Shown here piece after piece: positions 8,400 through 18,232 of a DNA stretch of 64,000 nucleotides. Position numbers and translations under genes: made by a program. The stretch is taken from the NCBI RefSeq assembly GCF_000328665.1, contig NC_019977.1:1426001-1490000 (forward strand), given 5' to 3'. Every line of letters starts with the position of its first letter. Within the stretch, counting starts at the first letter, position 1. Under the pieces are notes generated by a model that was not told the origin of the DNA, made no database searches, and saw nothing but the letters and a program-made list of their open reading frames with translations. The stretch is from Methanomethylovorans hollandica DSM 15978. GTDB lineage: Archaea; Halobacteriota; Methanosarcinia; Methanosarcinales; Methanosarcinaceae.

Positions 8400-9158
8400 A
8401 TGGAAGAAAAAGACTTTGATCACACTTCATATCCGCGAAAATTGAATCTGGGTTGTGGGTTTGATAAAAAAGAAGGGTATCTGAACATTGATTTCAATGA
8501 TTTCCACGATCCGGATATGGTAGCTAATGTCTGTAACCTTGAAATGCTCCCCTGCGGATACTATGAGGAAATTATTGCTTATGATGTGCTTGAACACATA
8601 ACACGCAACAAGACAAAGCTTGTCCTTTCCGAATGGAACCGTCTGTTGAAAAAAGGTGGTATCCTCCATTTACAGGTTCCTGATCTTCTGGGAATACTAT
8701 CCCTGTTAATGCAAGATGCATATCAGTCCTTAGAACAGCAGGAGGTATTGGTGCACTGCCTTTTTGGTTCACAGCAATATCATGGGGACTTTCATCACAC
8801 AGGATTTACAGAAATGATCATTAGAAGTTACCTTGAGGAAACTGGTTTTGAAACTGAGAGCGTTGCAAGAAAAGATGAATGGCTCTTGCAGGTAAGCGCA
8901 AAAAAGATCAAAGAGTGCGTTCTGGGAGAGTTGCTTTCCATACAGGATCACACGGAGTTCGTTGCAACAGCTTATGTGAACATACTTGAGAGAAAACCTG
9001 ACAAAGATGGATTCAAATATTATACTGAAAGACTGATAAGCGGGGAGATGGATAAAGGATCGGTGCTGATATCACTATTGTATTCGGATGAAAAGAAAAA
9101 GCTCAGCGAACGTGTGTCCGGTACACCTGCCGGATCTTCTGGTCGAATAAAGAGATAA
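8400..9158 (+). CDS. Class I SAM methyltransferase with DUF4214-like C-terminus
   Basis: The N-terminal ~170 residues form a SAM-dependent methyltransferase: LNLGCGFDKKEGYLNID is motif I, and EEIIAYDVLEHI and NRLLKKGGILHLQVPD are the later strands. The C-terminal 60 residues (EFVATAYVNILERKPDKDGF through KGSVLISLLYSDE) match the DUF4214 pattern, found in surface-layer and glycan-associated proteins. A substrate in surface or glycan chemistry is therefore possible but unproven. ATG 8400 has AAAGGATG about 9 bases upstream; ATG 8388 is the alternative start. Confidence 0.75.
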   Translation: MEEKDFDHTSYPRKLNLGCGFDKKEGYLNIDFNDFHDPDMVANVCNLEMLPCGYYEEIIAYDVLEHITRNKTKLVLSEWNRLLKKGGILHLQVPDLLGILSLLMQDAYQSLEQQEVLVHCLFGSQQYHGDFHHTGFTEMIIRSYLEETGFETESVARKDEWLLQVSAKKIKECVLGELLSIQDHTEFVATAYVNILERKPDKDGFKYYTERLISGEMDKGSVLISLLYSDEKKKLSERVSGTPAGSSGRIKR

Positions 9159-9209
9159 TCTTCCAACACATTGATCCTGATTAGCACATAAAGGTTTAAT
9201 AAGTGGTAA

Positions 9210-10490
9210 ATGGAATTTTTACTTATGGAGCCTATGCTAATCTTTTTATTTGCACTGCTGATCGTTCTTATACTGACAACGTATGTAAGGCTTCACCCTT
9301 TTCTCAGTCTGGTAATAACTTCACTGCTTATAGGAATAATGGCAGGCAGACCTGAAGAAGCATTGAATACCATGTCCTTTGGCATGGGGAAAGTATTCGC
9401 CCAGTTTGCCATAATAATTACCGCTGGCAGTATCTTAGGTATAGTACTGGAAAAAACCGGAGGCATGGACGTTATTGCCAGTGATCTGATCAGAGTATCT
9501 AAAAGACCACTGCTTGCTCTTAACATATTGGGATTCCTGTTTGCTGTACCTTTTATGTGCTCTATTCTTGCCTACGTGGTATTTGCTCCTCTGGCTAAGG
9601 ATTTTAGCCTTAAATTGAAGATACCGGCCGGAATACCCGCAACCTCACTTGTACTTGGTACACTGGCATCCTTTGGTCTTCTGTATCCTTCACCTGTTGT
9701 ACTCAGTGCCGCCAGTGAGATGCATGCGGATATTGCGAAAGTGTTTTTCATAGGACTTATGATAGCTTTTCCCATATCATTACTGGGATACAGATATGCA
9801 TCAAGATCGACAAAGATCAAGGAACATGATTATGTCCTTCAAGCAGAATCCCTGCAGAAAGCATCAAAAAGCAGACTAGCAGCATATCTTCCCATAGGTC
9901 TTCCCATTCTGCTGATACTTGCAGGTACGTTCTTAACTCATCCATTGATATCATTCATAGGAAATCCCAATGTAGCCTTATTGATTGGTGTGCTGCTTTG
10001 TCTGGTATTGTCACGATCGTATGGGAAGGAGCTGCATGAATGGGTAGAAAAAGCTATCAGACGCAGTGGAATTGTATTGCTTGATCTCTGCGCAGGAGGA
10101 GCGCTCGGAGCCACGTTTACAATGACAGGAGCAGGCGAAGCTTTGGGTAAAATGTTCCTGGATCTTGCTTTTCCTGCTCTCTTGATACCTTTTCTGGTAG
10201 CTGTGGCTGTGCAGACGGTACAGGGTTCCCGTGTGGTCACGATGCTTATAGCACCTGCTCTGATAATACCCATCCTTCCACAACTTGGACTTCCTGTTGA
10301 GATCAGTCTCCTTTCCATGGCATGTGGCACATTCCTGATATCGCATGTAAACGATCCCTTTTTCTGGATATTCAGAGATCTTGCAGAACTTGAAACCAGC
10401 GAAGCACTCAGATACTATACGTTCGGAGGCATCCTGATGGGATTAACAGGCTTGCTGCTGCTCGGATGTGTATATTGGATAGCGTTTTAA
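9210..10490 (+). CDS. DUF401-family integral membrane permease
   Basis: A 426-residue, strongly hydrophobic protein with about 10-12 membrane segments throughout. Conserved features resemble the DUF401 family of archaeal/thermophile permeases, distantly related to GntP-type organic acid transporters: paired Gly-rich segments (GSILGIVLEKTGGMDVIA and GGALGATFTMTGAGEALG) and a late SHVNDPFFWIFRDL segment. The substrate is unknown. It converges on the fpo operon; the shared intergenic region carries the fpo terminator. Confidence 0.75.
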   Translation: MEFLLMEPMLIFLFALLIVLILTTYVRLHPFLSLVITSLLIGIMAGRPEEALNTMSFGMGKVFAQFAIIITAGSILGIVLEKTGGMDVIASDLIRVSKRPLLALNILGFLFAVPFMCSILAYVVFAPLAKDFSLKLKIPAGIPATSLVLGTLASFGLLYPSPVVLSAASEMHADIAKVFFIGLMIAFPISLLGYRYASRSTKIKEHDYVLQAESLQKASKSRLAAYLPIGLPILLILAGTFLTHPLISFIGNPNVALLIGVLLCLVLSRSYGKELHEWVEKAIRRSGIVLLDLCAGGALGATFTMTGAGEALGKMFLDLAFPALLIPFLVAVAVQTVQGSRVVTMLIAPALIIPILPQLGLPVEISLLSMACGTFLISHVNDPFFWIFRDLAELETSEALRYYTFGGILMGLTGLLLLGCVYWIAF

Positions 10491-10520
10491 AAATCAGGCA
10501 GCCCAGTTATAACAAGAGCA

Positions 10521-10561
10521 AAAAATAAAAAAAGATAAGACCGGGATAATTATCCGGTCTT
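10521..10561 (-). terminator. Terminator of the fpo operon
   Basis: Read on the minus strand, AAGACCGG and CCGGTCTT (10537-10544 with 10554-10561) form an 8-bp GC-rich stem that begins in the fpoO stop codon. It is followed by a run rich in T, interrupted by single A residues, down to 10521. This fits an intrinsic terminator for the 10-kb fpo transcript. Confidence 0.8.
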
Positions 10562-10922
10562 AGTGATGCTCATGCTGTTCTTTTTCTTTTTGCCTTTGCC
10601 AGCTTTTGTCGGCTTCCTGAACAGCAGCAAGACATTTCTTGCAGAGCATTGCAGTGTCCTCTTCTTCTCCTTTTGAGAAAGAAGGCCTGGATATTTGTAC
10701 GGGCTGCAGCTGGGCAACAGCGCTGCACAGGTCACATTTACCAACAGTGCCGGATGCACTGAATGTGGTGAATCTGTCAGCAGTCTCTTTTGCTGCCTTC
10801 AGACATGGTTCACACAGTCCTTTCCAGATACCTTCCGGATACGAGTTCTCAAACCGGGGCACAAAAACCCTTACTGGGACAACAGTGGGTATTGAAACAC
10901 TACATAGATCGCAATCTGCCAT
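10560..10922 (-). CDS. fpoO: F420H2 dehydrogenase subunit FpoO
   Basis: A 120-residue soluble protein with four CxxC-type pairs (CDLC, CEPC, CDLC, CKKC), a likely metal or iron-sulfur binding arrangement, and a His-rich C-terminus. FpoO is the last gene of the Methanosarcina fpo operon and has no counterpart in bacterial complex I; its role in electron transfer is not settled. The gene starts 13 bases after fpoN and ends at the operon terminator. Confidence 0.88.
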   Translation of the reverse strand: MADCDLCSVSIPTVVPVRVFVPRFENSYPEGIWKGLCEPCLKAAKETADRFTTFSASGTVGKCDLCSAVAQLQPVQISRPSFSKGEEEDTAMLCKKCLAAVQEADKSWQRQKEKEQHEHH

Positions 10923-10935
10923 ATTCTTTACCTCC

Positions 10936-12378
10936 TTAGATCAACACCTTTGCGGCTTCCATTGCCCAATAAAGGAACGGCTCTGACCAGAAACCAATAG
11001 CTAATACGAATATCGCTGCAATGATCATTGCAAATGTGTAAGGCTTGGGTTCTGAGATCTTTTCCCCATCAGAAGGCAGGAAATACATGTATTTTACTAC
11101 CCTGGCGTAATAGAACAATGAGATCGCACTGTTGAGTATCGCGATCACTGCAAGCCACACCATTCCTGCCTCTATAGTAGATGCAAAGAGAACGAACTTG
11201 CTCATATAACCTGCTGTAAGAGGTATACCTGCAAGGGCAAAGAGGAAGATCGTCATGCAAAGAGCAGTGACCGGCATACGTCTGCCAAGTCCCCGGAAAT
11301 TATCAATGTCGTCAGGAGTTTCTGAATCCTTTTTCTCCGAAAGGACCATGTATACGACCGCTCCAGTGGCTATGAATGCGCCTGCTTTCATGAAACCATG
11401 TGACAGAGCATACAATATTGCACCTGCCAGAGCTGTTTTGCTCATAACCACAAAGGCCATGGTTATATAACCTGCCTGGGCGACCGAAGAATACGCAAGC
11501 ATTCTCTTGACGCTTGTCTGTGAGAGAGCCACAACGTTACCAAGAGTCATGGTGATCACTGCAAGCACTGCAAAAGCTGTAGTCCATTCAGCCTGCAGAG
11601 CGATCAGAGCGATCATGAACACCTTGAAAGCTGCCACAAAGCCCATTTTCTTTGAACCTGCTGCAAGTAATGAGGACACAACTGAAGGAGAACCCTGGTA
11701 AGTATCGGGTGCCCACATGTGGAATGGAACGAGAGCTATCTTAAAGCCAAGACCTGCGATCATCAGGACCACAGACAACAGTCCCATTGGGCTTCCAAGC
11801 AGGAGATCGATATTTGCTGCCACGCCAGGAATGCTGGTGGTGCCTGTGGCACCATATATGAATGAGATACCGAAGAGCATAAGAGCTGCTGACAGTGATC
11901 CGATCATAAAGTACTTCATGGAAGCTTCAAGGGATATTGGATTCTTCTTCTCGAAACCTGCCAAAGCATACGTAGCAAGACTTGCCAGCTCAAAGGCAAC
12001 GAACAGTACCATGAGGTCATTGGCGGATGCCACGAACATCATACCAGCTGTTGCAAAGATCATCAGCGAGTAGAATTCCTCTGTATGGGAATTGCCTTCA
12101 GTATACTTAATAGATGCTATGGATACCAGCAAAGCTACTGAAAGGAAGATTATCTTGAAAAACTGAGATAATGCATCAAATGAAAGTGTGTCATTAAATA
12201 GCATACCTTCACGGCCAAGGCTCATTATGACAAGCACAAGGGATGCAAGTACACCCAGAGATGCAAGATAACCCAATATCTTCTTTGCGTTCGTATTAAG
12301 GAATAATCCTATAAGTAGAACCACAAGACCCGTCCCCACCAGGGTGAGTTCAGGTGTGAGTAATGTGAGATCTGCCAT
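10936..12378 (-). CDS. fpoN: F420H2 dehydrogenase subunit FpoN (NuoN-like)
   Basis: A 480-residue membrane subunit of the antiporter-like (Mrp/NuoLMN) family with about 14 helices, forming one proton channel of the Fpo complex. Diagnostic segments are FELASLATYALAGFEKKN, PFHMWAPDTYQGSP (the conserved helix 7-8 region) and KRMLAYSSVAQAGY. It lies between fpoM (3 bases upstream) and fpoO. Confidence 0.96.
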   Translation of the reverse strand: MADLTLLTPELTLVGTGLVVLLIGLFLNTNAKKILGYLASLGVLASLVLVIMSLGREGMLFNDTLSFDALSQFFKIIFLSVALLVSIASIKYTEGNSHTEEFYSLMIFATAGMMFVASANDLMVLFVAFELASLATYALAGFEKKNPISLEASMKYFMIGSLSAALMLFGISFIYGATGTTSIPGVAANIDLLLGSPMGLLSVVLMIAGLGFKIALVPFHMWAPDTYQGSPSVVSSLLAAGSKKMGFVAAFKVFMIALIALQAEWTTAFAVLAVITMTLGNVVALSQTSVKRMLAYSSVAQAGYITMAFVVMSKTALAGAILYALSHGFMKAGAFIATGAVVYMVLSEKKDSETPDDIDNFRGLGRRMPVTALCMTIFLFALAGIPLTAGYMSKFVLFASTIEAGMVWLAVIAILNSAISLFYYARVVKYMYFLPSDGEKISEPKPYTFAMIIAAIFVLAIGFWSEPFLYWAMEAAKVLI

Positions 12379-12381
12379 CTA

Positions 12382-13872
12382 TCACACCCCCACAACAGCC
12401 ATCAGGCTGACCAGTTTTTCGGAATTTGTTATCATCATATCCAGCACCGGACTGGGGTTCAGTCCAAAGTAAAGTATCAGTATCGCAATGACAGCCATTG
12501 AGAATGTCTGGGATGCGGAAATATCTTTCAAAGCCCCGAACTTCTCATTGTATACGCCGAACATTGTTCTCTGCATTGCCCACAAGTGATATGCCGCTGT
12601 GATGATTATGGCCAGTATAGCTATGATCACGTAAGTGGGCTGATTGATGTATGTGAATGTCAGCACCAGGAACTCTGCAATGAATCCTGTAAGCCACGGA
12701 AGTCCCAGTGAGGCCATGAAAGCCAGCATCATGATCACAGCAAGCTTTGGCATCTTTCTGGCAAGCCCTCCAAGTTCATTGATGATCCTGGTACCCGTTG
12801 CATTGTTGATGACCCCACACGCCATGAACATTATACTCATGATGAGTCCATGTGAGAACTGCTGGAACATGGCTCCTGAAACTGAGAGAGAGACAACACC
12901 TGCAGCTCCAAGCGTTACATAGCCCATATGGCTTACACTGGAATATGCCACCATGCGTTTGAGATCTTTCTGTGCCAGCGCAAGGAAAGCACCGTAAAGG
13001 ATGCTCACTGCACCAAGCGCTGCCATGATAGCGATCATAAGGTTCATGGATGGTGTGAAGGGTAGTATAGGCAAGATTACCCTGAACAATCCGTAACCGC
13101 CTATCTTAAGCAGAACGAAGAGCACACTGCCTGCGGTAGGTGCTTCAACGTATGCATCAGGCAGCCAGGAATGGAACGGAAATGCAGGGATCTTCACCAG
13201 GAAACCGAACAACAGTGCCACGAATATGAGATCACGAGATACTCCGCTGGCTATGAACTGGAACTGTGAAAGCAGATGTTCAATACCCATGTTCGGAGTA
13301 CCTGTCTGTTTCCAGGCGGCGAAATAGAGGCCAAATATACCCAGCAACATCACAAGTGAACCCACGTGTGTGTAAATAAAGAACTTGATCGATGCCTTAT
13401 GCTTCCCGGGCCCTCCCCAGATGCTCACCATAAAGAAGAGCGGTACCAGGGTCAGTTCCCAGAACACGTAGAACAGGAAGAAATCAAGCGCTAAGAACAC
13501 ACCTATAACAGCTCCCTGAGTTGCAAGTATCAGAGCATAGAATCTGTTGGGCTGTTTCTTGTCATCATTCCATGTAAACAGTATGAGCAAGGGTATGACT
13601 ATAGCGTTCAGCAGAACTAGTGGCATGGAGATGCCATCTATACCCAGCTGATAATTGATCCCAAGGCTTGGCACCCATTGAGCAAATTCCTGGAACTGCA
13701 TCTGAGATGTCGTACTGTCAAAATTGAAGTACGTGAACATGCTCAGTGCCAGTACCACAACTGATGAGAATAGGGCAAAAACCCTTGCTTGTTCTTTAGT
13801 CTTTGTGAGTAGAGTAAGTACTGCGAATAAAAGTGGGATCAGTACTATTAAAGATAGAATGGGTATTGCCAT
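12382..13872 (-). CDS. fpoM: F420H2 dehydrogenase subunit FpoM (NuoM-like)
   Basis: A 496-residue antiporter-like proton-channel subunit. Visible hallmarks are FYVFWELTLVPLFFMVSIWGG with the conserved Glu, PAFPFHSWLPDAYVEAPTAGS, and KRMVAYSSVSHMGY. It begins directly before the fpoL stop region, with GAGGT about 9 bases before ATG 13872, and sits between fpoL and fpoN as in Methanosarcina. Confidence 0.96.
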   Translation of the reverse strand: MAIPILSLIVLIPLLFAVLTLLTKTKEQARVFALFSSVVVLALSMFTYFNFDSTTSQMQFQEFAQWVPSLGINYQLGIDGISMPLVLLNAIVIPLLILFTWNDDKKQPNRFYALILATQGAVIGVFLALDFFLFYVFWELTLVPLFFMVSIWGGPGKHKASIKFFIYTHVGSLVMLLGIFGLYFAAWKQTGTPNMGIEHLLSQFQFIASGVSRDLIFVALLFGFLVKIPAFPFHSWLPDAYVEAPTAGSVLFVLLKIGGYGLFRVILPILPFTPSMNLMIAIMAALGAVSILYGAFLALAQKDLKRMVAYSSVSHMGYVTLGAAGVVSLSVSGAMFQQFSHGLIMSIMFMACGVINNATGTRIINELGGLARKMPKLAVIMMLAFMASLGLPWLTGFIAEFLVLTFTYINQPTYVIIAILAIIITAAYHLWAMQRTMFGVYNEKFGALKDISASQTFSMAVIAILILYFGLNPSPVLDMMITNSEKLVSLMAVVGV

Positions 13873-15888
13873 TTAGAATACCTCCAGGATCAGCTTAACG
13901 AGAATTATAAGTAAACTGACACCAGTTACCACTGAAGTGGCATAGTTTTGTACCACACCTGTCTGAAGTACTCTCAGACCATCTGAGGCTTCGGTGAATA
14001 TGTGACCTATTAGATTGACCGTCCAGTCAAAGCCTCTGTCAATCGCTCTTCCGGCAAGTGCAAGACCTTCGTATATAACCTTAACTGCAAGGAATTGCGT
14101 AAAGATAGAGTTCTGGTAGTACCTGTTGTAAAGCAGCTTGTAGACAGGATTCTTCCTGGAAACAATGCTGGACATGTCAATGATCCGCATACCATAGATA
14201 AGATATGAGATCAACAGACCTGCCACGGCAACGATAACAGGCATCCAGAGGATCAGCAAGGGCTCGCCTCCGGCACCGTGTGATGCCAGATGATACTTAC
14301 CGATCTCTGCAAGTGCATGGATATCCATGTTAACGAAGTTGTTGGCAAATGTTTCTTCCAGGAATTTTCCGAAGCCTGTCTTTGTGATTGCACCAAAGAC
14401 AAGTGCCAGAACACCCAATATCATGAGGGGAACGGTCATCACAGATGGAGATTCGTGCCCTCCGTAATTGGTCCTTGGCTTACCTGTAAAGGTCATGAAG
14501 ATCAACCTGAATATATAGATAGATGTAAGCAAGGCAGCGACTATCGAGAATAAATAGGGCAACCAGTTTTCTGTGGACTCACCGAAGAGGTATGCTGCTT
14601 CGATTATAGGGTCCTTACTGAAGAAACCACTTACACCAATAGAAGTGCCCGGGATACCGAAACCTGCCAGAGCCAGAGAAGCAATGAGCATGGTTATGAA
14701 TGTTATAGGCATGACCTTCTTCACGCCACCCATTTGACGGATATCCTGAGTTCCAACTGCGTGGATCACACTTCCTGCGCACAGGAAGAGAAGTGCCTTG
14801 AAGAATGCATGGTTGATGAGGTGGAACAGTGAATCTCCCACTGCGGTTACTCCGATGACTGCACCCATTCCAAGTCCAAGCATCATATATCCAAGCTGAC
14901 TGATAGTGGAAAATGCCAGAACACGCTTAATATCGTTCATGACAAGTCCCATGGTAGCCGCAAATAGAGCGGTGAAGGCTCCAAGATATGCAACTATGAT
15001 CAGTGAATGGGGAGCTGCAATGAACATGGGGAATGTCCTTGCAACCAGGTATACACCGGCTGTAACCATCGTTGCCGCATGGATAAGAGCAGAAACAGTA
15101 GTCGGACCTTCCATTGCATCCGGCAGCCACACATGCAGAGGGAACTGACCGGATTTACCCACAGCGCCTCCGAAGAAGAGCAGAGTTACAATTGTCAGAT
15201 GACTTACTTCATATCCGAAGATCTGTGTATTGAGAGCTGCTATTTCAGGTATGTGAGTGAAGATCTCATCGAACCTCAGAACATATACGCCTTCGGGTAT
15301 GGAACCATTGTATATCCTGAAGATATCGGAAAATAGCAGGATGATACCTGCAAGGAACATCACGTCACCAACCCTTGTGGTCAGGAAAGCCTTCTTTGCT
15401 GCAGAAGCTGCTGATGGTTTTTCGAACCAGAAGCCAATGAGCAGGTAAGAACACAGACCCACAAGTTCCCAGCATATGAAGAACTGAAGAATGTTATCAG
15501 AAAGAATTACTCCTAGCATCGCAGCTGTGAAGAGGGCTGTCTCTGCAAAGTACCTGGGCTGAGCTTTGTCATGGGACATGTAGCCAACAGCATATATGTG
15601 GATGAGCAAACTGACAAAGGTAACCATGGACAGCATCACAGCTGCCAGGGGATCAATAAGGACACCCACATTAAGTATGGCAAACCAGTTGTATGATTGA
15701 GAAACAACCAGACCCGGGTTCTGCAACAGGTTCAGTGTGATCATCAATGAAATTATAAACGAGGTAAAGATAGCAATAATGGGGATGATAGCTCCGCCAT
15801 TTGGCAGCTTCTTGCCCAGGAAGAACGTGAGCAAAAACGCCAGTGCCGGAAGTACAGGTATTAAAAATGCCATGTCTTCTATCGCCAT
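13873..15888 (-). CDS. fpoL: F420H2 dehydrogenase subunit FpoL (NuoL-like)
   Basis: The largest antiporter-like membrane subunit (671 aa), with about 16 helices and a C-terminal extension including the lateral-helix region. Hallmarks are FFICWELVGLCSYLLIGFWF, QFPLHVWLPDAMEGPTTVSA, KRVLAFSTISQLGYMMLG and HAFFKALLFLCAGSVIHA. GAGGTGG just upstream favours ATG 15888 over GTG 15897. It follows fpoK closely. Confidence 0.96.
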   Translation of the reverse strand: MAIEDMAFLIPVLPALAFLLTFFLGKKLPNGGAIIPIIAIFTSFIISLMITLNLLQNPGLVVSQSYNWFAILNVGVLIDPLAAVMLSMVTFVSLLIHIYAVGYMSHDKAQPRYFAETALFTAAMLGVILSDNILQFFICWELVGLCSYLLIGFWFEKPSAASAAKKAFLTTRVGDVMFLAGIILLFSDIFRIYNGSIPEGVYVLRFDEIFTHIPEIAALNTQIFGYEVSHLTIVTLLFFGGAVGKSGQFPLHVWLPDAMEGPTTVSALIHAATMVTAGVYLVARTFPMFIAAPHSLIIVAYLGAFTALFAATMGLVMNDIKRVLAFSTISQLGYMMLGLGMGAVIGVTAVGDSLFHLINHAFFKALLFLCAGSVIHAVGTQDIRQMGGVKKVMPITFITMLIASLALAGFGIPGTSIGVSGFFSKDPIIEAAYLFGESTENWLPYLFSIVAALLTSIYIFRLIFMTFTGKPRTNYGGHESPSVMTVPLMILGVLALVFGAITKTGFGKFLEETFANNFVNMDIHALAEIGKYHLASHGAGGEPLLILWMPVIVAVAGLLISYLIYGMRIIDMSSIVSRKNPVYKLLYNRYYQNSIFTQFLAVKVIYEGLALAGRAIDRGFDWTVNLIGHIFTEASDGLRVLQTGVVQNYATSVVTGVSLLIILVKLILEVF

Positions 15889-15890
15889 TT

Positions 15891-16193
15891 TTACCACCTC
15901 AATACATTGATCTTGTCAAGATCGATCATGTCCCTTACTCTATAGATGGACATAAGGATCGCGAAACCAATGGCTGCCTCAGCTGCTGCAAGAGAAATAG
16001 AATACAAAGCAAATACTTGCCCCGTAAGGTCTGCATTATAGCTTGAGAATGCAACCAGATTGATATTGGCAGCGTTCAGCATAAGCTCCACACACATAAG
16101 CATTCTGATACCACTTCTCTGGGTCATGAATCCAAACAGACCTATTGAGAATATGATCGCTGAAAGTGCAAGATAATAAAATAATGGTATCAT
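15891..16193 (-). CDS. fpoK: F420H2 dehydrogenase subunit FpoK (NuoK-like)
   Basis: A 100-residue, three-helix membrane subunit. [20 protein letters not shown] carries the conserved Glu of helix 2 used in proton transfer, followed by [17 protein letters not shown] with the second Glu. Its start overlaps the end of the second fpoJ gene by 4 bases. Confidence 0.95.
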   Translation of the reverse strand: MIPLFYYLALSAIIFSIGLFGFMTQRSGIRMLMCVELMLNAANINLVAFSSYNADLTGQVFALYSISLAAAEAAIGFAILMSIYRVRDMIDLDKINVLRW

Positions 16194-16492
16194 TCGGTAC
16201 CATCTCCTTTTGCCATGTAGATAGCTCCCATAAGGGTAGACAGTAATACTATCGAAAGTATTTCAAATGGTATAACAAAGTCAGTAAATATCAACATACC
16301 TATTCCCTGAATGTTACTCTGGTCCATAGCGTTTTGCGGGATCTGATCCACAGTGTTCCAGTTGGTAAAGCCTACTGATATGAGAACTATTGCAAGGAAA
16401 AGAATAGCTACCATCATACCTGCTATACGCGGTCTGAAGAAGTTGTACACTGCAGTCAGGATCTGCATAACAGTAAAATGTTTATTCAGCAT
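16190..16492 (-). CDS. fpoJ: F420H2 dehydrogenase FpoJ, C-terminal half
   Basis: About 100 residues with two membrane helices, corresponding to the C-terminal half of NuoJ. In Methanosarcina FpoJ is encoded as two consecutive genes, and the same split occurs here. The segment [38 protein letters not shown] is the NuoJ helix 4-5 region. ATG 16492 overlaps the stop region of the first fpoJ gene by 11 bases; the longer frame to TTG 16507 is less likely. Confidence 0.88.
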   Translation of the reverse strand: MLNKHFTVMQILTAVYNFFRPRIAGMMVAILFLAIVLISVGFTNWNTVDQIPQNAMDQSNIQGIGMLIFTDFVIPFEILSIVLLSTLMGAIYMAKGDGTE

Positions 16493-16769
16493 CCTTATCA
16501 CTTCCAAACTGCTTTTTCGTGAGCATGACCGCGAACAGTATCAGTACACCGATAGCTCCCACGTACACTAGTACCTGAATGACCCCAAGGAACTGGGCAT
16601 TCAGCAGTATGTACAAACCTGCTACGACGAACATGACAGCTATCAGGGACAATGCAGACCTGACTATATCCTTCGCTGTGACAACTAACAGGGCGAAAGA
16701 TATGGCTAACAGGGCCATTACAGCAAATACAATTATTTCCAGAACATCTGCAATTATTGAGGTGTCCAT
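16482..16769 (-). CDS. fpoJ: F420H2 dehydrogenase FpoJ, N-terminal half
   Basis: A 95-residue protein with three helices, matching the N-terminal half of NuoJ: ALLVVTAKDIVRSALSL, LLNAQFLGVIQVLVYVGAIG and VLILFAVMLTKK are the conserved segments. It overlaps fpoI by 16 bases and the second fpoJ gene by 11, consistent with translational coupling. Confidence 0.92.
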   Translation of the reverse strand: MDTSIIADVLEIIVFAVMALLAISFALLVVTAKDIVRSALSLIAVMFVVAGLYILLNAQFLGVIQVLVYVGAIGVLILFAVMLTKKQFGSDKDAE

Positions 16770-17197
16770 CTGCTTACCTCCTCACCAGCTTCTTTTTCAG
16801 CGTTTATGTCAACCTCTCTTGCCAGCATTTCCGGCGTGAAGAGAAGATCATTGTGCTCCCATCTAATGACACCTGTCAGGTATACCTTGGTGCTTGAAAG
16901 AGCTTCTTTAGGACACTGGTCTATACACAGCCCACAAAACAGGCAATGCCCGACATCGATAGATGGGAACCATCTCTTCTTGCTGCTGTCTGGACCGATC
17001 CTGGCCTTGACTATCTTGATCGCGTTGTTAGGACAGGTGTTAGCACATATCCCACAACCTATACACTTGCTTTTATCCAGCCTTTGAAGACCCCTGAACC
17101 TATCGGCGAGCCTGGTGGGCTCTTCCGGACACATCCTGGTTACCGTGGGCTTGAAATAAATATGATTTAATGCTTTTTTAATATTTTTTAGAACCAT
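16754..17197 (-). CDS. fpoI: F420H2 dehydrogenase subunit FpoI (2x[4Fe-4S], NuoI-like)
   Basis: A 147-residue ferredoxin-like subunit with two complete [4Fe-4S] motifs: CIGCGICANTCP near residue 45-56 and CLFCGLCIDQCP near 84-95. It passes electrons from the FpoF input module towards FpoB. The N-terminus begins MVLKNIKKALNHIYFKP. It lies 4 bases after fpoH. Confidence 0.96.
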   Translation of the reverse strand: MVLKNIKKALNHIYFKPTVTRMCPEEPTRLADRFRGLQRLDKSKCIGCGICANTCPNNAIKIVKARIGPDSSKKRWFPSIDVGHCLFCGLCIDQCPKEALSSTKVYLTGVIRWEHNDLLFTPEMLAREVDINAEKEAGEEVSRWTPQ

Positions 17198-17201
17198 ATT
17201 G

Positions 17202-18227
17202 TCACACTCCCAGCAAGGCCAGTAATATGACCCATCCCAGATTCAGTAAAGACAGGGGCAAAAGCCTCTTCCAGCTCAGGTCTACTACCTGATCGATCCT
17301 GAACCTGGGAACAGCCCATCTGATCATTATGATCGCCAATATAACTATGGCTACCTTGCCCAGGAAGAAGGCTGTGGGCAGGATGATCCCAAGGAGCATG
17401 TTAGAGGTAAGCATTGCAGGTAGGTTCCATCCACCCAAAAACAGCAGGACCACAAGCATGGACCCAAGTATCAGGTGAATATATTCTGCGAAGAAACCAA
17501 GACCGAAACGCATACCTGTGTATTCTGTGATCCACCCGGCAATGAGTTCTTCCTCGGATTCGTTCTGGTCAAAAGGCAGGCGACCCATATCCGCCATGAG
17601 AGCTATAAAGAACACTATGAACCCAAGGGGCTGCATGATAATGAACCATAATGGACTTTGAGCCTGTGCAATGTCTACAATATTCAAAGACCCTGCCATT
17701 ATAGCCACACTTACGATACAGATCCCAAGGGGAACCTCATAACCGATCATACGTGCGAAGTTTCTGAATGCGCCCAACAGGGAATACTTGTTGTTTGAGC
17801 TGTATGCTATCATAAAAATACCAATTACAGAAACAGCAGACACAGCCTCAATGTAAAGAATACTTATATCCATATCAGTGGCTGCTATGGGATAAGTATT
17901 ACCATTTATGATCACAGCGCCGAAAGGAATAGCCACAAGCATCAGGAAAACGGATCCCATGAGGACTATCGGTGCAAAGACAAAGAGAAGTTTATCAGCA
18001 TTAGCAGGTATAATGTCTTCCTTTGTGAACAATTTTATTGCATCTGCTACCAGCTGGAAAATTCCATGGGGACCGACCCTGTTAGGACCATGACGCTGCT
18101 GAATGTCAGCCGATAGTTTACGCTCGAACCAAACAGCTAACATTGCACCCATGAATATAGCACCCATAAGGCAAAGTCCCAGAATGCCGCGTATCCAGGG
18201 ATTGAAAAGAATTTCTGGTATTTCCAT
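17202..18227 (-). CDS. fpoH: F420H2 dehydrogenase subunit FpoH (NuoH-like)
   Basis: A 341-residue membrane subunit with 8-9 helices that forms the quinone (here methanophenazine) chamber with FpoB and FpoD. Conserved features are ERKLSADIQQRHGPNRVGP near the N-terminus and LPFDQNESEEELIAGWITEY, the acidic loop. The ribosome binding site GGTGA overlaps the fpoD stop; ATG 18227 has better spacing than ATG 18230 or GTG 18236. Confidence 0.95.
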   Translation of the reverse strand: MEIPEILFNPWIRGILGLCLMGAIFMGAMLAVWFERKLSADIQQRHGPNRVGPHGIFQLVADAIKLFTKEDIIPANADKLLFVFAPIVLMGSVFLMLVAIPFGAVIINGNTYPIAATDMDISILYIEAVSAVSVIGIFMIAYSSNNKYSLLGAFRNFARMIGYEVPLGICIVSVAIMAGSLNIVDIAQAQSPLWFIIMQPLGFIVFFIALMADMGRLPFDQNESEEELIAGWITEYTGMRFGLGFFAEYIHLILGSMLVVLLFLGGWNLPAMLTSNMLLGIILPTAFFLGKVAIVILAIIMIRWAVPRFRIDQVVDLSWKRLLPLSLLNLGWVILLALLGV

Positions 18228-18232
18228 CATTA

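Noticed and set aside
11255-12073. Plus-strand open frames opposite fpoN, and similar long frames opposite the other fpo genes
   Set aside because: They are antisense shadows of strongly conserved genes, with no ribosome binding site or recognisable domains.
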